Assembly (NCBI GenBank): GCA_013695395.1
Contig: JACDAP010000559.1
Coordinates: forward strand, 1-9,432
Direction: 5' to 3'
DNA: 9,432 nucleotides
Origin: Solirubrobacterales bacterium
GTDB lineage: Bacteria > Actinomycetota > Thermoleophilia > Solirubrobacterales > Solirubrobacteraceae
The notes below the pieces were generated by a model. That model searched no databases. It was not told the DNA's origin and worked only from the letters and a program-made list of their open reading frames with translations. The translations under genes were made by a program, and so were the position numbers. How positions within the stretch are numbered: the first letter of the stretch is position 1; the number at the start of each line of letters is the position of its first letter. Of the stretch, positions 1-5,420 are shown piece by piece.

Positions 1-111
1 CCGGACGACTACCGGGGAGACGTCCTCGACATCAAGCTCTGGGGCGGTCTCAACCGGGAGCTCGCCTCCGAGTCGCTCTACGAGGAGGACGACGAGGACG
101 AGGCCGCGTAG
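1..111 (+). CDS. C-terminal end of an unrecognised protein (5' truncated)
   Basis: An open frame runs from the first base to a TAG at 109-111 and gives 36 residues. They begin PDDYRGDVLDIKLWGG and end in a strongly acidic tail, YEEDDEDEAA. The frame is supported by its coupling to the next gene: the stop TAG and the next start GTG share one G (TAGTG), a typical operon overlap. The tail codons (GAG, GAC) also supply the purine-rich GAGG at 100-103, which can serve as the ribosome binding site of the next gene. I do not recognise the family from this fragment and assign no function. The acidic tail suggests a soluble cytoplasmic protein, but that is only an inference. Confidence 0.7.
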   Translation, partial: PDDYRGDVLDIKLWGGLNRELASESLYEEDDEDEAA

Positions 112-629
112 TGCAGCTCGAGGAGGCCGTCCGCACCCGTCGCACCCACAAGGTCTACGGGAGCGAGCCGGTCGCCCGGGAGGTGCTCGAGGAGCTCTTC
201 GAGCTCGCGCGATGGGCGCCGAACCACCACGTCACGAACCCGTGGCGCTTCCGGGTGCTCGGTCCGGACTCCCTGGCCCGCCTGAAGGCGGCGGCCGACG
301 CGCAGCAGCCCGGCTCGGGCGCGAAGCTCGACCGGGCGCCGACGCTCGTCGCGGTCTCCGTGGTGAGCGACCCCGACCCTGCGGTCGCCGAGGAGGACCG
401 CGACGCCACCGCGGTCGCCGCCTACCTGGTCTTGCTCGGCGCTCACGCGCGTGGCCTCGCCGGCTACTGGCGCACCCCGGGAATCCTTCGCGACCCGGCG
501 GGGCATGCGGCGCTCGGCATCGGCGGAGACGAGCGGACGCTCGGCCTCCTCCACCTCGGCCCACTCCGGCAGGAGGAGCGCACGCCGGAACGCGCCCCGG
601 TGGCCGACGTCGCGCAGTACCTCGACTGA
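111..629 (+). CDS. Nitroreductase-family flavoprotein, YdjA-like
   Basis: This 172-residue protein is probably a cytoplasmic FMN-dependent, NAD(P)H-using oxidoreductase of the nitroreductase superfamily. The N-terminal RTRRTHKVYG (8-17) matches the family's FMN-phosphate-binding RR[ST] motif. ELARWAPNHHVTNPWRF (31-47) matches the APxxxxxQPWRF flavin motif, with Asn where Gln is usual. GLAGYWRTP (115-123) and the closing GLLHLG (145-150) match the compact YdjA-type branch, and the length is also that of YdjA-like proteins rather than of longer nitroreductases. The start is GTG at 111, overlapping the previous stop by one base. GAGG at 100-103 lies 7 nt upstream, so translational coupling is likely. 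The physiological substrate cannot be told from sequence. Family assignment is firm; the subfamily is probable. Confidence 0.88.
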   Translation: MQLEEAVRTRRTHKVYGSEPVAREVLEELFELARWAPNHHVTNPWRFRVLGPDSLARLKAAADAQQPGSGAKLDRAPTLVAVSVVSDPDPAVAEEDRDATAVAAYLVLLGAHARGLAGYWRTPGILRDPAGHAALGIGGDERTLGLLHLGPLRQEERTPERAPVADVAQYLD

Positions 630-641
630 TCGGTCGAGCGA

Positions 642-686
642 GGAGCCCGCCTCGTCGCACGCCTCGAGCGAGCGGAAACGGGCTCC
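642..686. terminator. Inverted repeat between convergent genes, possible weak terminator
   Basis: In the 78-bp gap between two convergent stop codons, GGAGCCCG (642-649) and CGGGCTCC (679-686) are perfect 8-bp inverted repeats around a 29-nt loop. The loop itself contains CTCGAGCGAG. There is no U-tract on either side. The position suits a bidirectional terminator, but the long loop makes this uncertain. Confidence 0.3.
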
Positions 687-707
687 ACGATCCCGGCCCG
701 TGAGCGC

Positions 708-1403
708 CTACCGGGTGGTGAGCTTGACCGTCCGGCTGAAGCCGTTGACCAGCTCGGGGGTGCCGGGGAGCTTCACGCGGTAGGCGCCGGAGCTGCGCAC
801 GCGAACGCGCACGCTGTACTTGGACCCGGGGCTCGAGTCCCGCAGCCTCGTGCGCCGGACGGTGACGAAGCGCCCCGTGCTGGTGCGCCGCTGCACCAGG
901 GCGGTGGCGCCGTCCCGCGCCGGCAGGACGATGCCGGAGAAGCGAACCAGGCGGCCGGCGCGCGGCGACCGCGTGGAGACCCGCAGGCCGACCAGCGGAC
1001 GCACGAGCACGAGGCGCGGCGCGCTCGTCACCGTCGGGGACGCCTTGGCGATGGCGCGGTACTGCGTGTTGCGCGCCGGCTTCAAGGTGAAGCTGTAGCG
1101 CCCACCGTTGGCCGTCGTGGCCGTCAGGCCGGTCGGCTTGTAGCTGTCGCCGAAGGGCCGGGTGTCGTCCCTCTCGAGCCGCACGGTCACGCCGTTGTCC
1201 GGGTTGACCCCGCTGAGCTTGCCCGAGAGGACGACCGGCCGGGTGAAGACCACGGGGTTCGGCTTGGCGGCGAGCGTGAGCGCGGCCGCGCCCTTCGGCG
1301 GCGTCACGGGCTTGGGATCCTTCGGCGGCTTCTGGGCCAGTGCGACGGACGGGAGGAGTGCGGCGGCCAGCAGGCCTGCGGCGAGGACGGACGGAGTTGT
1401 CAT
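708..1403 (-). CDS. Secreted protein with two Ig-like/beta-sandwich domains, function unknown
   Basis: This 231-residue protein starts with a classic Sec signal peptide: MTTPSV, a hydrophobic Ala/Leu core, and a signal peptidase site after ALA (residue 23). A Lys/Pro-rich linker (24-39) follows. Two beta-rich segments come next, about 40-134 and 136-230. Each has the pattern of bacterial Ig-like modules: L-x-G-K-L/F-S-G, paired V-x-V strands, and an aromatic-containing GRYSF or GAYRV near the end of a module. The mature protein is very basic (many Arg and Lys), which may favour binding to anionic wall polymers; that is inference. I see no enzyme motif, lipobox, LPXTG or C-terminal membrane anchor. 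The ATG at 1403 was chosen because the signal peptide begins there; the frame stays open to TTG at 1526, and ATG at 1421 is an alternative. No clear Shine-Dalgarno precedes any of these starts. The gene follows the substrate-binding protein gene with a 130-bp gap, so it may have its own promoter. Confidence 0.75.
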   Translation of the reverse strand: MTTPSVLAAGLLAAALLPSVALAQKPPKDPKPVTPPKGAAALTLAAKPNPVVFTRPVVLSGKLSGVNPDNGVTVRLERDDTRPFGDSYKPTGLTATTANGGRYSFTLKPARNTQYRAIAKASPTVTSAPRLVLVRPLVGLRVSTRSPRAGRLVRFSGIVLPARDGATALVQRRTSTGRFVTVRRTRLRDSSPGSKYSVRVRVRSSGAYRVKLPGTPELVNGFSRTVKLTTR

Positions 1404-1445
1404 GCACGCTGCAACGCGCATGGCGGCCGCAGGTTGGTTCGGGTG

Positions 1446-1466
1446 TCGTGAGAGCTTCGTGAGAGC
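1446..1466 (-). promoter_or_regulatory. 11-bp-period direct repeat upstream of the secreted Ig-like gene
   Basis: On the minus strand GCTCTCACGA occurs twice with one base between (1466-1457 and 1455-1446), 43-63 bp before the chosen ATG at 1403. Read as heptamers it is TCACGAA-N4-TCACGAC. An 11-bp period puts both half-sites on the same face of the helix. That is the geometry bound by tandem OmpR/PhoB-type response regulators; mycobacterial PhoP is known to use a heptamer-N4-heptamer repeat. The rest of the 1404-1533 gap shows no TANNNT -10 box and no other structure I could identify. Confidence 0.4.
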
Positions 1467-1533
1467 GGTCACGCCCACCGCCAGAACGAGGGTCCGCGGC
1501 AGCCTGCGCAGGATCAGTGCGCTCAAGCGACGG

Positions 1534-3315
1534 CTACTTCCGGGAGGTGAAGGTGAAGTCGAGGGTCAGGTAATAGGGGTTCACCTGTCCGCCGACGTCC
1601 TTCGACCAGATGATCGTCGTCTTGTCCCAGACGAACGGGACCGCTGCGGCGCTCTCCACGATCATCTTGTCGATTGCGCCGTAGGCGTCGAGCCGCTCCT
1701 GGCCGCTCAGCACGGCGGCCTTCTCCATCGCCGCGTTGATCTTCGGGTCGTCGAGCTGGGCGATGTTGTTGTTGTTGCCGCCCGGCTGGATGTTCGCGCC
1801 CTTGAACGTGGGCTCGAGCATCGACTGCGGATCCTCGAAGTCCTTGCCCCACGCGGCCCCGGCGCAGACTGCGACCTTCTTGGCGGGCACCTGGCAGAAC
1901 TCGGTGTAGACGGCGTCGGCGGGCACGAGCCGCAGCTCGACGCGCAAGCCGAGCTTCTCGAGCTGGGCCTTGGCGACCTGGGCCTGCGCCTTGACCGGGT
2001 TGGAGGTCGCGCCGACCACGAGCAGCTTCTCGCTGCCCGTGTACTTGCCGCTCGGGTATCCCGCCGCCTTCATGTACTTCTCGGCGAGTGCCTGGTCGCC
2101 GCGCGGGTTCTTCAGGAAGTCCACGTCGGGTCCGTCTGCGCCCCCGCCCTCTTCGTGTCCGGGGAAGTCGGGCGGCAGGAAGTGCGTGGCGATCTCGCCG
2201 ATCACCTCGCCGCCACGGGCCTTGCGGGCCGCGTCCCGGTCGAAGACGGCGAGGACCGCCTTGCGCACGTTCGGATCGTCGAACGGCTTGACCTGCGTGT
2301 TGAGCGGGAAGTAGCGGTAGCCGCCGGCGGAGACCGAGCCGAACTGGCCGGGCCGCTTGGTGACCGCGTTCTTGAGCTCGGGGGCAGGCGGGTCGGTGTC
2401 GAGGCTCATCCCCTCCCCCCGGAGGACCTGCTGGGCGTCGAGAGAAGCGTCACCGCCGTTCGTCTTCCACTTGATCCGATCGAGCAGCGCCGGCTTGTAG
2501 TCGGTCGACCTGTCCCAGTTCGGGTTGCGCACGAGCGTGATCGACCGACCCGGCTTGTACCCCGTGAGGTTGCCCTCCGCGTCGCTGCTCACCATGTAGG
2601 GCCCAGAGGCCGCGACGTGGGTGTTGTAGGTCGAGGGGTTCTTCGCATCGAACCGCTTCGCGTACTCCTCGGGCACCGGGATCGTGATCGGCATGACGAG
2701 CGCGGCGGCGACCTGAGCGGCCTCCGGGCGGGTGAGGGTGAAGACGAGCGTACGCGCGTCCGGCGCGGCGATGCCGACGATGGGCTTCACGCCCTTCGTC
2801 GGCTGGGCCGGGGCGCCCTTGATCGCCGAGAAGTACGTCGCGGCGTACGGCCCGCCGACGTTCGCGGAGAAGGCGCGCTCGAACGCGTACTTCACGTCCG
2901 CGGCAGCGACCTCCCGGTTGACCGGCGGCGCGAACTTGACGCCGCTGCGGAGCTTCACGGTCACCGACATCCCGTCGGCCCCGATCTCGGGGGCGCCCTC
3001 GGCCAGGTCCGGGACCGGCCCCGACGAGCCCGGCTTGAAGCCGTAGAGCCCGCGCCCGATCGCGTAGGCCAGCTGGTAGCCGGGGGTGAAGTAGGTGCGC
3101 CCGGGATCGACGAAGTCGACGTCGGTGGAGCCGAGCTGCTCGAGGGTTCCGCCCTGCTTGGCCTCCCCGAGCGGCGCCGGCTGCGTCGTGGTTCCGGTGA
3201 TCTCCTTGCCGCCGTCGCCGCACCCGGCCACCAGCAGGACGGAGGAGAGCGCGAGCCCGAGTACGGCGCGCCGCCCCTGGGCGGCGCGGAACGGGAGGAG
3301 AACGGCTCGGAGCAT
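1534..3315 (-). CDS. ABC transporter substrate-binding lipoprotein, family 5 (peptide/nickel type)
   Basis: This 593-residue protein is the extracytoplasmic binding component of an ABC importer of the SBP_bac_5 (OppA/DppA) family. The N-terminus has a basic stretch, a hydrophobic segment and a lipobox, LLVAGC, with Cys32 as the predicted lipidated residue. Family features follow: GGTLEQLGSTDVDFVDPG (56-72), GLYGFKPG and VPDLAEG (89-107), SVTVKLRSGVKF (117-128), ADVKYAFERAFS (139-150), a central SGPYMV (237-242), a long variable lobe, and a C-terminal AVPFVWD (558-564). ATG 3315 is chosen because a good Shine-Dalgarno, GGGAGA, lies 9 nt upstream; further upstream the frame runs into the tRNA gene. 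No permease or ATPase gene is adjacent, so it is an orphan binding protein and its ligand cannot be assigned. NNNN at 514-517 is encoded by four consecutive AAC codons. Confidence 0.92.
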   Translation of the reverse strand: MLRAVLLPFRAAQGRRAVLGLALSSVLLVAGCGDGGKEITGTTTQPAPLGEAKQGGTLEQLGSTDVDFVDPGRTYFTPGYQLAYAIGRGLYGFKPGSSGPVPDLAEGAPEIGADGMSVTVKLRSGVKFAPPVNREVAAADVKYAFERAFSANVGGPYAATYFSAIKGAPAQPTKGVKPIVGIAAPDARTLVFTLTRPEAAQVAAALVMPITIPVPEEYAKRFDAKNPSTYNTHVAASGPYMVSSDAEGNLTGYKPGRSITLVRNPNWDRSTDYKPALLDRIKWKTNGGDASLDAQQVLRGEGMSLDTDPPAPELKNAVTKRPGQFGSVSAGGYRYFPLNTQVKPFDDPNVRKAVLAVFDRDAARKARGGEVIGEIATHFLPPDFPGHEEGGGADGPDVDFLKNPRGDQALAEKYMKAAGYPSGKYTGSEKLLVVGATSNPVKAQAQVAKAQLEKLGLRVELRLVPADAVYTEFCQVPAKKVAVCAGAAWGKDFEDPQSMLEPTFKGANIQPGGNNNNIAQLDDPKINAAMEKAAVLSGQERLDAYGAIDKMIVESAAAVPFVWDKTTIIWSKDVGGQVNPYYLTLDFTFTSRK

Positions 3316-3323
3316 GGGCGAAG

Positions 3324-3330
3324 TCTCCCA
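3324..3330 (-). promoter_or_regulatory. Shine-Dalgarno of the substrate-binding protein gene
   Basis: TGGGAGA on the minus strand ends 8 nt before ATG 3315-3313. It is one of the clearest ribosome binding sites in the window. It decides the start in favour of MLRAVLL over longer forms whose codons would overlap the tRNA gene. Confidence 0.7.
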
Positions 3331-3361
3331 AGGGCGCGCAGTCATCGATTCGCACGCAGCG

Positions 3362-3378
3362 TCAGCGTGGCCCGCTGA
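3362..3378 (-). terminator. Hairpin abutting the 3' end of tRNA-Arg
   Basis: On the minus strand TCAGCG-GGCCA-CGCTGA forms a perfect 6-bp stem with a 5-nt loop. It begins at the base right after the tRNA discriminator. No U-tract follows. It may be a U-less terminator or a structure guiding 3'-trailer processing, since no CCA is encoded. The next gene starts only 46 bp beyond it, so full termination would require a promoter in a very short space. Confidence 0.4.
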
Positions 3379-3450
3379 TGCCCCCGGCAGGAGTCGAACC
3401 TGCATCTAGCGCTTAGGAGGCGCCTATTCTGTCCATTGAACTACGAGGGC
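3379..3450 (-). tRNA. tRNA-Arg, anticodon CCT
   Basis: The minus strand folds into a complete 72-nt cloverleaf. The 7-bp acceptor stem pairs GCCCTCG with CGGGGGC (one U-G pair), and the discriminator is A. The D arm is GTTC/GAAT around AATGGACA. The anticodon stem is GGCGC/GCGCT with loop CTCCTAA, giving anticodon CCT, which reads AGG (Arg). The variable loop is AGAT. The T arm is GCAGG/CCTGC around TTCGACT, i.e. the standard TTCGA. CCA is not encoded (TCA follows), so the CCA-adding enzyme must supply it. The gene starts 13 bp after the pyrE stop on the same strand, so cotranscription with pyrE is plausible. Confidence 0.95.
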
Positions 3451-3462
3451 CTGCGCGCGCAG
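3451..3462. repeat. 12-bp perfect palindrome between pyrE and tRNA-Arg
   Basis: CTGCGCGCGCAG is identical to its reverse complement and fills 12 of the 13 bases between the pyrE stop codon (3464-3466) and the tRNA 5' end (3450). With at least a 4-nt loop it forms only about four base pairs in RNA, so it may rather be a protein or processing site, or a chance product of high GC. Confidence 0.45.
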
Positions 3463-3463
3463 T

Positions 3464-4018
3464 CTAGGTCCGGTCGGGACGTTCGGGGTAGACGTCGTCG
3501 ATGGTCGTGAGCGCGACGTAGGGCGCGCCGCCCGCGGCTGCGGTGATGCGCTCCCCGCCGCCCGCCAGCCGATCGAGCACGCTGATGACCCCGACGATCT
3601 CCCGGCCCTCCTCCTGAAGGGCCTCGATCGCCTTGACCGTCGAGCCACCGGTGGAGACGACGTCCTCGAGGATCACGCAGCGGTCACCGTCCTCGAGCAG
3701 CGGCCCCTCCACGCGCCGGGCGAGCCCGTGCGCCTTGGCCTCCTTGCGGACGAAGAACGCCTTGCCGTCGAAGCCACCCGCGAGCGCCGCGCAGGCGACG
3801 GGGTCGGCGCCCATCGTCAGGCCTCCGACCGCCGTCGCTCCCCAGGCGCGCGCGCGGTGGGTGACGAGTTCACCGAGCGCGAGGAACCCCACGGGCAGCA
3901 GGATGGCCCGCTTGGCGTCAACGTAGTACTGCGCGGTCAGCCCGGAGGTCAGGACGACCTCCCCGAGCACCAACGCGTGCGTACGCAGTTCGTCGACCAG
4001 CCGTGCCTGAGCGCTCAT
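3464..4018 (-). CDS. pyrE: Orotate phosphoribosyltransferase
   Basis: This 184-residue cytoplasmic enzyme converts orotate and PRPP to OMP, the fifth step of UMP synthesis. The type I phosphoribosyltransferase PRPP loop is clear: CVILEDVVSTGGST (114-127), with the acidic pair E118-D119 and the T123-G124-G125 turn. LTSGLTAQYYVDAKRAIL (23-40) matches the OPRT signature LxSGxxSxxYxDxK. FFVRKEAKAHG (88-98) matches the conserved RKExKxHG segment, which supplies catalytic lysines and a histidine across the dimer interface. Length is normal for bacterial PyrE. ATG 4018 is chosen because the match begins there and a TAGCCT box lies 8 nt upstream; no Shine-Dalgarno is visible. The frame is open further upstream, but that part lies antisense to the divergent gene. 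No other pyr gene is adjacent. tRNA-Arg follows 13 bp downstream. Confidence 0.95.
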   Translation of the reverse strand: MSAQARLVDELRTHALVLGEVVLTSGLTAQYYVDAKRAILLPVGFLALGELVTHRARAWGATAVGGLTMGADPVACAALAGGFDGKAFFVRKEAKAHGLARRVEGPLLEDGDRCVILEDVVSTGGSTVKAIEALQEEGREIVGVISVLDRLAGGGERITAAAGGAPYVALTTIDDVYPERPDRT

Positions 4019-4025
4019 CCGGGCG

Positions 4026-4031
4026 TAGGCT
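4026..4031 (+). promoter_or_regulatory. -10 box TAGGCT of the divergent small membrane gene (leaderless)
   Basis: TAGGCT fits the actinobacterial TANNNT -10 consensus. It is followed by 6 nt and then the GTG start at 4038, so transcription would begin at or next to the start codon. No Shine-Dalgarno and no clear -35 element are visible. It overlaps the minus-strand -10 box of pyrE by five bases. Confidence 0.5.
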
Positions 4032-4032
4032 A
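4027..4032 (-). promoter_or_regulatory. -10 box TAGCCT of pyrE (leaderless or nearly so)
   Basis: On the minus strand TAGCCT is followed by 8 nt and then ATG 4018. The mRNA would have no leader or one of 1-2 nt. No Shine-Dalgarno is present. I see no PyrR-type leader or attenuator, and the overlapping divergent gene leaves no room for one. Confidence 0.5.
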
Positions 4033-4037
4033 CCTGC

Positions 4038-4397
4038 GTGCTCGAGAGCGCCCTGAGGACCTTCGCCGTCGTGGCCAGCCTCCTCGTGATCGCGGGCTTC
4101 GGTCTGTTCGTCATCGACGAGGCCCGCAGCGCCACCGACCAGACCACCGCGGAGATCGCCGGGCAGAAGGCGACGCGGACCGCCGACCCGAGTCCCGAGG
4201 AGGAGCGCGCCCGCGAGGCCGCCCATTCCGGCGCCCGCGAGCTGATCGACGACGCGGGCGACGTCCTGCTCTCGCCCGTCGCGGGCCTCACCGCGGACTC
4301 GGAGAGCCGGTGGGTCCGCCGCGGCGTCCCCGCGCTGCTTGCCCTGTTGATCTACGGCTTCGGCGTGGGGATGCTCGCGCGCTTCGCCGCGCGCTGA
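4038..4397 (+). CDS. Small two-TM membrane protein, function unknown
   Basis: This 119-residue protein begins at GTG 4038. Two hydrophobic segments are visible: about residues 8-26 (FAVVASLLVIAGFGLFVI) and about 96-116 (GVPALLALLIYGFGVGMLA). Between them lies a roughly 70-residue charged, Ala/Glu-rich stretch, with PSPEEERAREAAHSGARELI possibly helical. The C-terminus is a short basic tail, RFAAR. No catalytic motif is seen and I do not recognise the family. The hairpin topology, with both ends on the same side, suggests a small membrane scaffold or sensor; this is inference. It is divergent from pyrE, sharing a promoter region of 19 bp, and convergent with the L,D-transpeptidase gene, whose stop is 11 bp away. 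High-GC codon use like its neighbours and two credible TM segments support a real gene. Confidence 0.72.
   Translation: MLESALRTFAVVASLLVIAGFGLFVIDEARSATDQTTAEIAGQKATRTADPSPEEERAREAAHSGARELIDDAGDVLLSPVAGLTADSESRWVRRGVPALLALLIYGFGVGMLARFAAR
4377..4394 (+). terminator. GC hairpin at the end of the small membrane gene
   Basis: GCGCGC (4377-4382), loop TTCGCC, GCGCGC (4389-4394) form a 6-bp all-GC stem ending one base before the TGA stop. No U-tract follows. With convergent stops only 11 bp apart, it could stop transcription in both directions, but GC-rich codons could also make it by chance. Confidence 0.3.
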
Positions 4398-4406
4398 AGA
4401 ACCCCG

Positions 4407-4420
4407 ACCTACTCGTAGGT
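4407..4420. repeat. 14-bp palindrome over the stop codon of the L,D-transpeptidase gene
   Basis: ACCTAC-TC-GTAGGT is an inverted repeat covering the last codons and the TAG stop of the minus-strand gene. As RNA it gives five pairs with a 4-nt loop (CGAG on the minus strand), followed by a G/U-rich GGTTCTTC. It is a weak terminator candidate. Confidence 0.3.
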
Positions 4421-5413
4421 GTCGACGCGGGTGCCGTACCGCACCCAGCGGAAGACGTCGAGCGCGTCCGGGGTCGGGACCCGGAGGCAGCCGTGGCTGG
4501 CGTTGTAGGTGGGGACCGACTTGAACCCGTGGATCGCGTACCCGCGGATGAAGTACGCCGCGTGGACCATCCCGAGCGCGTTCGTGCCGAAGTCCTTGCG
4601 GTAGACCTTGAAGGAGCCGCGGATCGTCGGCGTCGAGGGCGCTCCCGTGGAGGTCGGGTAGATCCGCTCGACCTTGCCGCCCTTGCCGATGAGCGCGACG
4701 ACCTGCTTGGAGATGTCGGTCTCGATGTGGCGCCCGTGGTTCGGGTACTTGACCTTGAAGGCGCCCTGCCCCTTGGCGAGCTTGGAGAAGACGGAGCGGT
4801 CGGCCACGGTGGTCCGGGCCATCCCCGTGTTCTTCCTGAAGGCGAGCACCGCCCGGCCGGTGCGGGCGTCGAAGGAGCCGCGCCGGCCGACGACGTAGCC
4901 GAGCGAGTCGAGCCGCGCCTGCAACGCCCGGATCGTCGAGGAGGACGAGCCGGGGCCCGCGTAACGCGGAAGGACGTCGACCGAGGTCGAGTGGGCCTTG
5001 ACCGTCTTCAGCTTCGCCGTCCCGCGGTGCGTGGCCCGCACGGTGACGCGGCCCGCCCCTTTGGTCGTGAACCCGGTGAGGAAGACGCCCGCGTCCCCGC
5101 TCTTGCGGAGGGTGACCTGCTTGGCCTTGAGCTTCTTGCCGCCGCGGTAGTACCGCACCACGACCTGCTGGCCGGCCACGTACGGGGTGAGGATCCCGCG
5201 GACCCGCCAGCGCGCCCCGGCGAGGACGGTCCGGCGACTGCCGACCTTCTCGGCCCGGAGCTTCAAGGCGCCCGCGACCGCGGCGGGCACGGGCGCCGGG
5301 GCGGCAACCGGCGGCGCGACCGGCGTCGGCGCTTCCGGTGCCTGGGCCAGGGCACTTGCGGGGAGCGCGAGCAGGAAGACAGCGGCGCTCAGCACGACGG
5401 GGGTGGTGCGCAT
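4409..5413 (-). CDS. Secreted L,D-transpeptidase (YkuD) with peptidoglycan-binding domain
   Basis: This 334-residue exported enzyme is predicted to make 3-3 crosslinks in peptidoglycan or attach proteins to it. A signal peptide is cut after ALA (about residue 23), followed by an Ala/Pro linker (24-48). A beta-sandwich-like domain spans about 50-148. A PG_binding_1 domain spans about 153-216 (STIRALQARLDSLGY, DARTGRAVLAFRKNTG). The YkuD domain is about 228-333. Its active-site signature is complete: H295-G296 and then S306-H307-G308-C309-L310-R311, with Cys309 as nucleophile. ATG 5413 is chosen because the signal peptide starts there and a full promoter places transcription start at it. It lies downstream of the CPBP protease gene on the same strand (56-bp gap) but appears to have its own promoter. 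The nearby class A PBP suggests a wall-synthesis neighbourhood. Confidence 0.95.
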   Translation of the reverse strand: MRTTPVVLSAAVFLLALPASALAQAPEAPTPVAPPVAAPAPVPAAVAGALKLRAEKVGSRRTVLAGARWRVRGILTPYVAGQQVVVRYYRGGKKLKAKQVTLRKSGDAGVFLTGFTTKGAGRVTVRATHRGTAKLKTVKAHSTSVDVLPRYAGPGSSSSTIRALQARLDSLGYVVGRRGSFDARTGRAVLAFRKNTGMARTTVADRSVFSKLAKGQGAFKVKYPNHGRHIETDISKQVVALIGKGGKVERIYPTSTGAPSTPTIRGSFKVYRKDFGTNALGMVHAAYFIRGYAIHGFKSVPTYNASHGCLRVPTPDALDVFRWVRYGTRVDTYE

Positions 5414-5420
5414 GGGCGCG

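Noticed and set aside
1404..1526. A longer form of the secreted Ig-like protein starting at TTG 1526
   Set aside because: It would put 41 residues before a clean signal peptide, and no ribosome binding site supports it. The region more likely holds the promoter.
1765..1776. A GTT trinucleotide run (four repeats) as a microsatellite
   Set aside because: It is simply four AAC (Asn) codons in the binding-protein gene. The run is too short to call a functional repeat.
1162..3378. A long plus-strand open frame opposite the substrate-binding protein gene
   Set aside because: It is a shadow. The minus strand has a lipobox, family-5 motifs and a Shine-Dalgarno; the plus frame is Arg/Gly/Leu-rich with no recognisable domain and crosses two real genes.
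3316..3405. A 30-residue N-terminal extension of the substrate-binding protein
   Set aside because: Its first codons overlap the tRNA gene, it would bury the signal sequence, and the Shine-Dalgarno points to ATG 3315.
4019..4037. A PyrR-type leader or attenuator upstream of pyrE
   Set aside because: Only 19 bp separate pyrE from the divergent gene, and the predicted mRNA is leaderless, so there is no space for such a structure.
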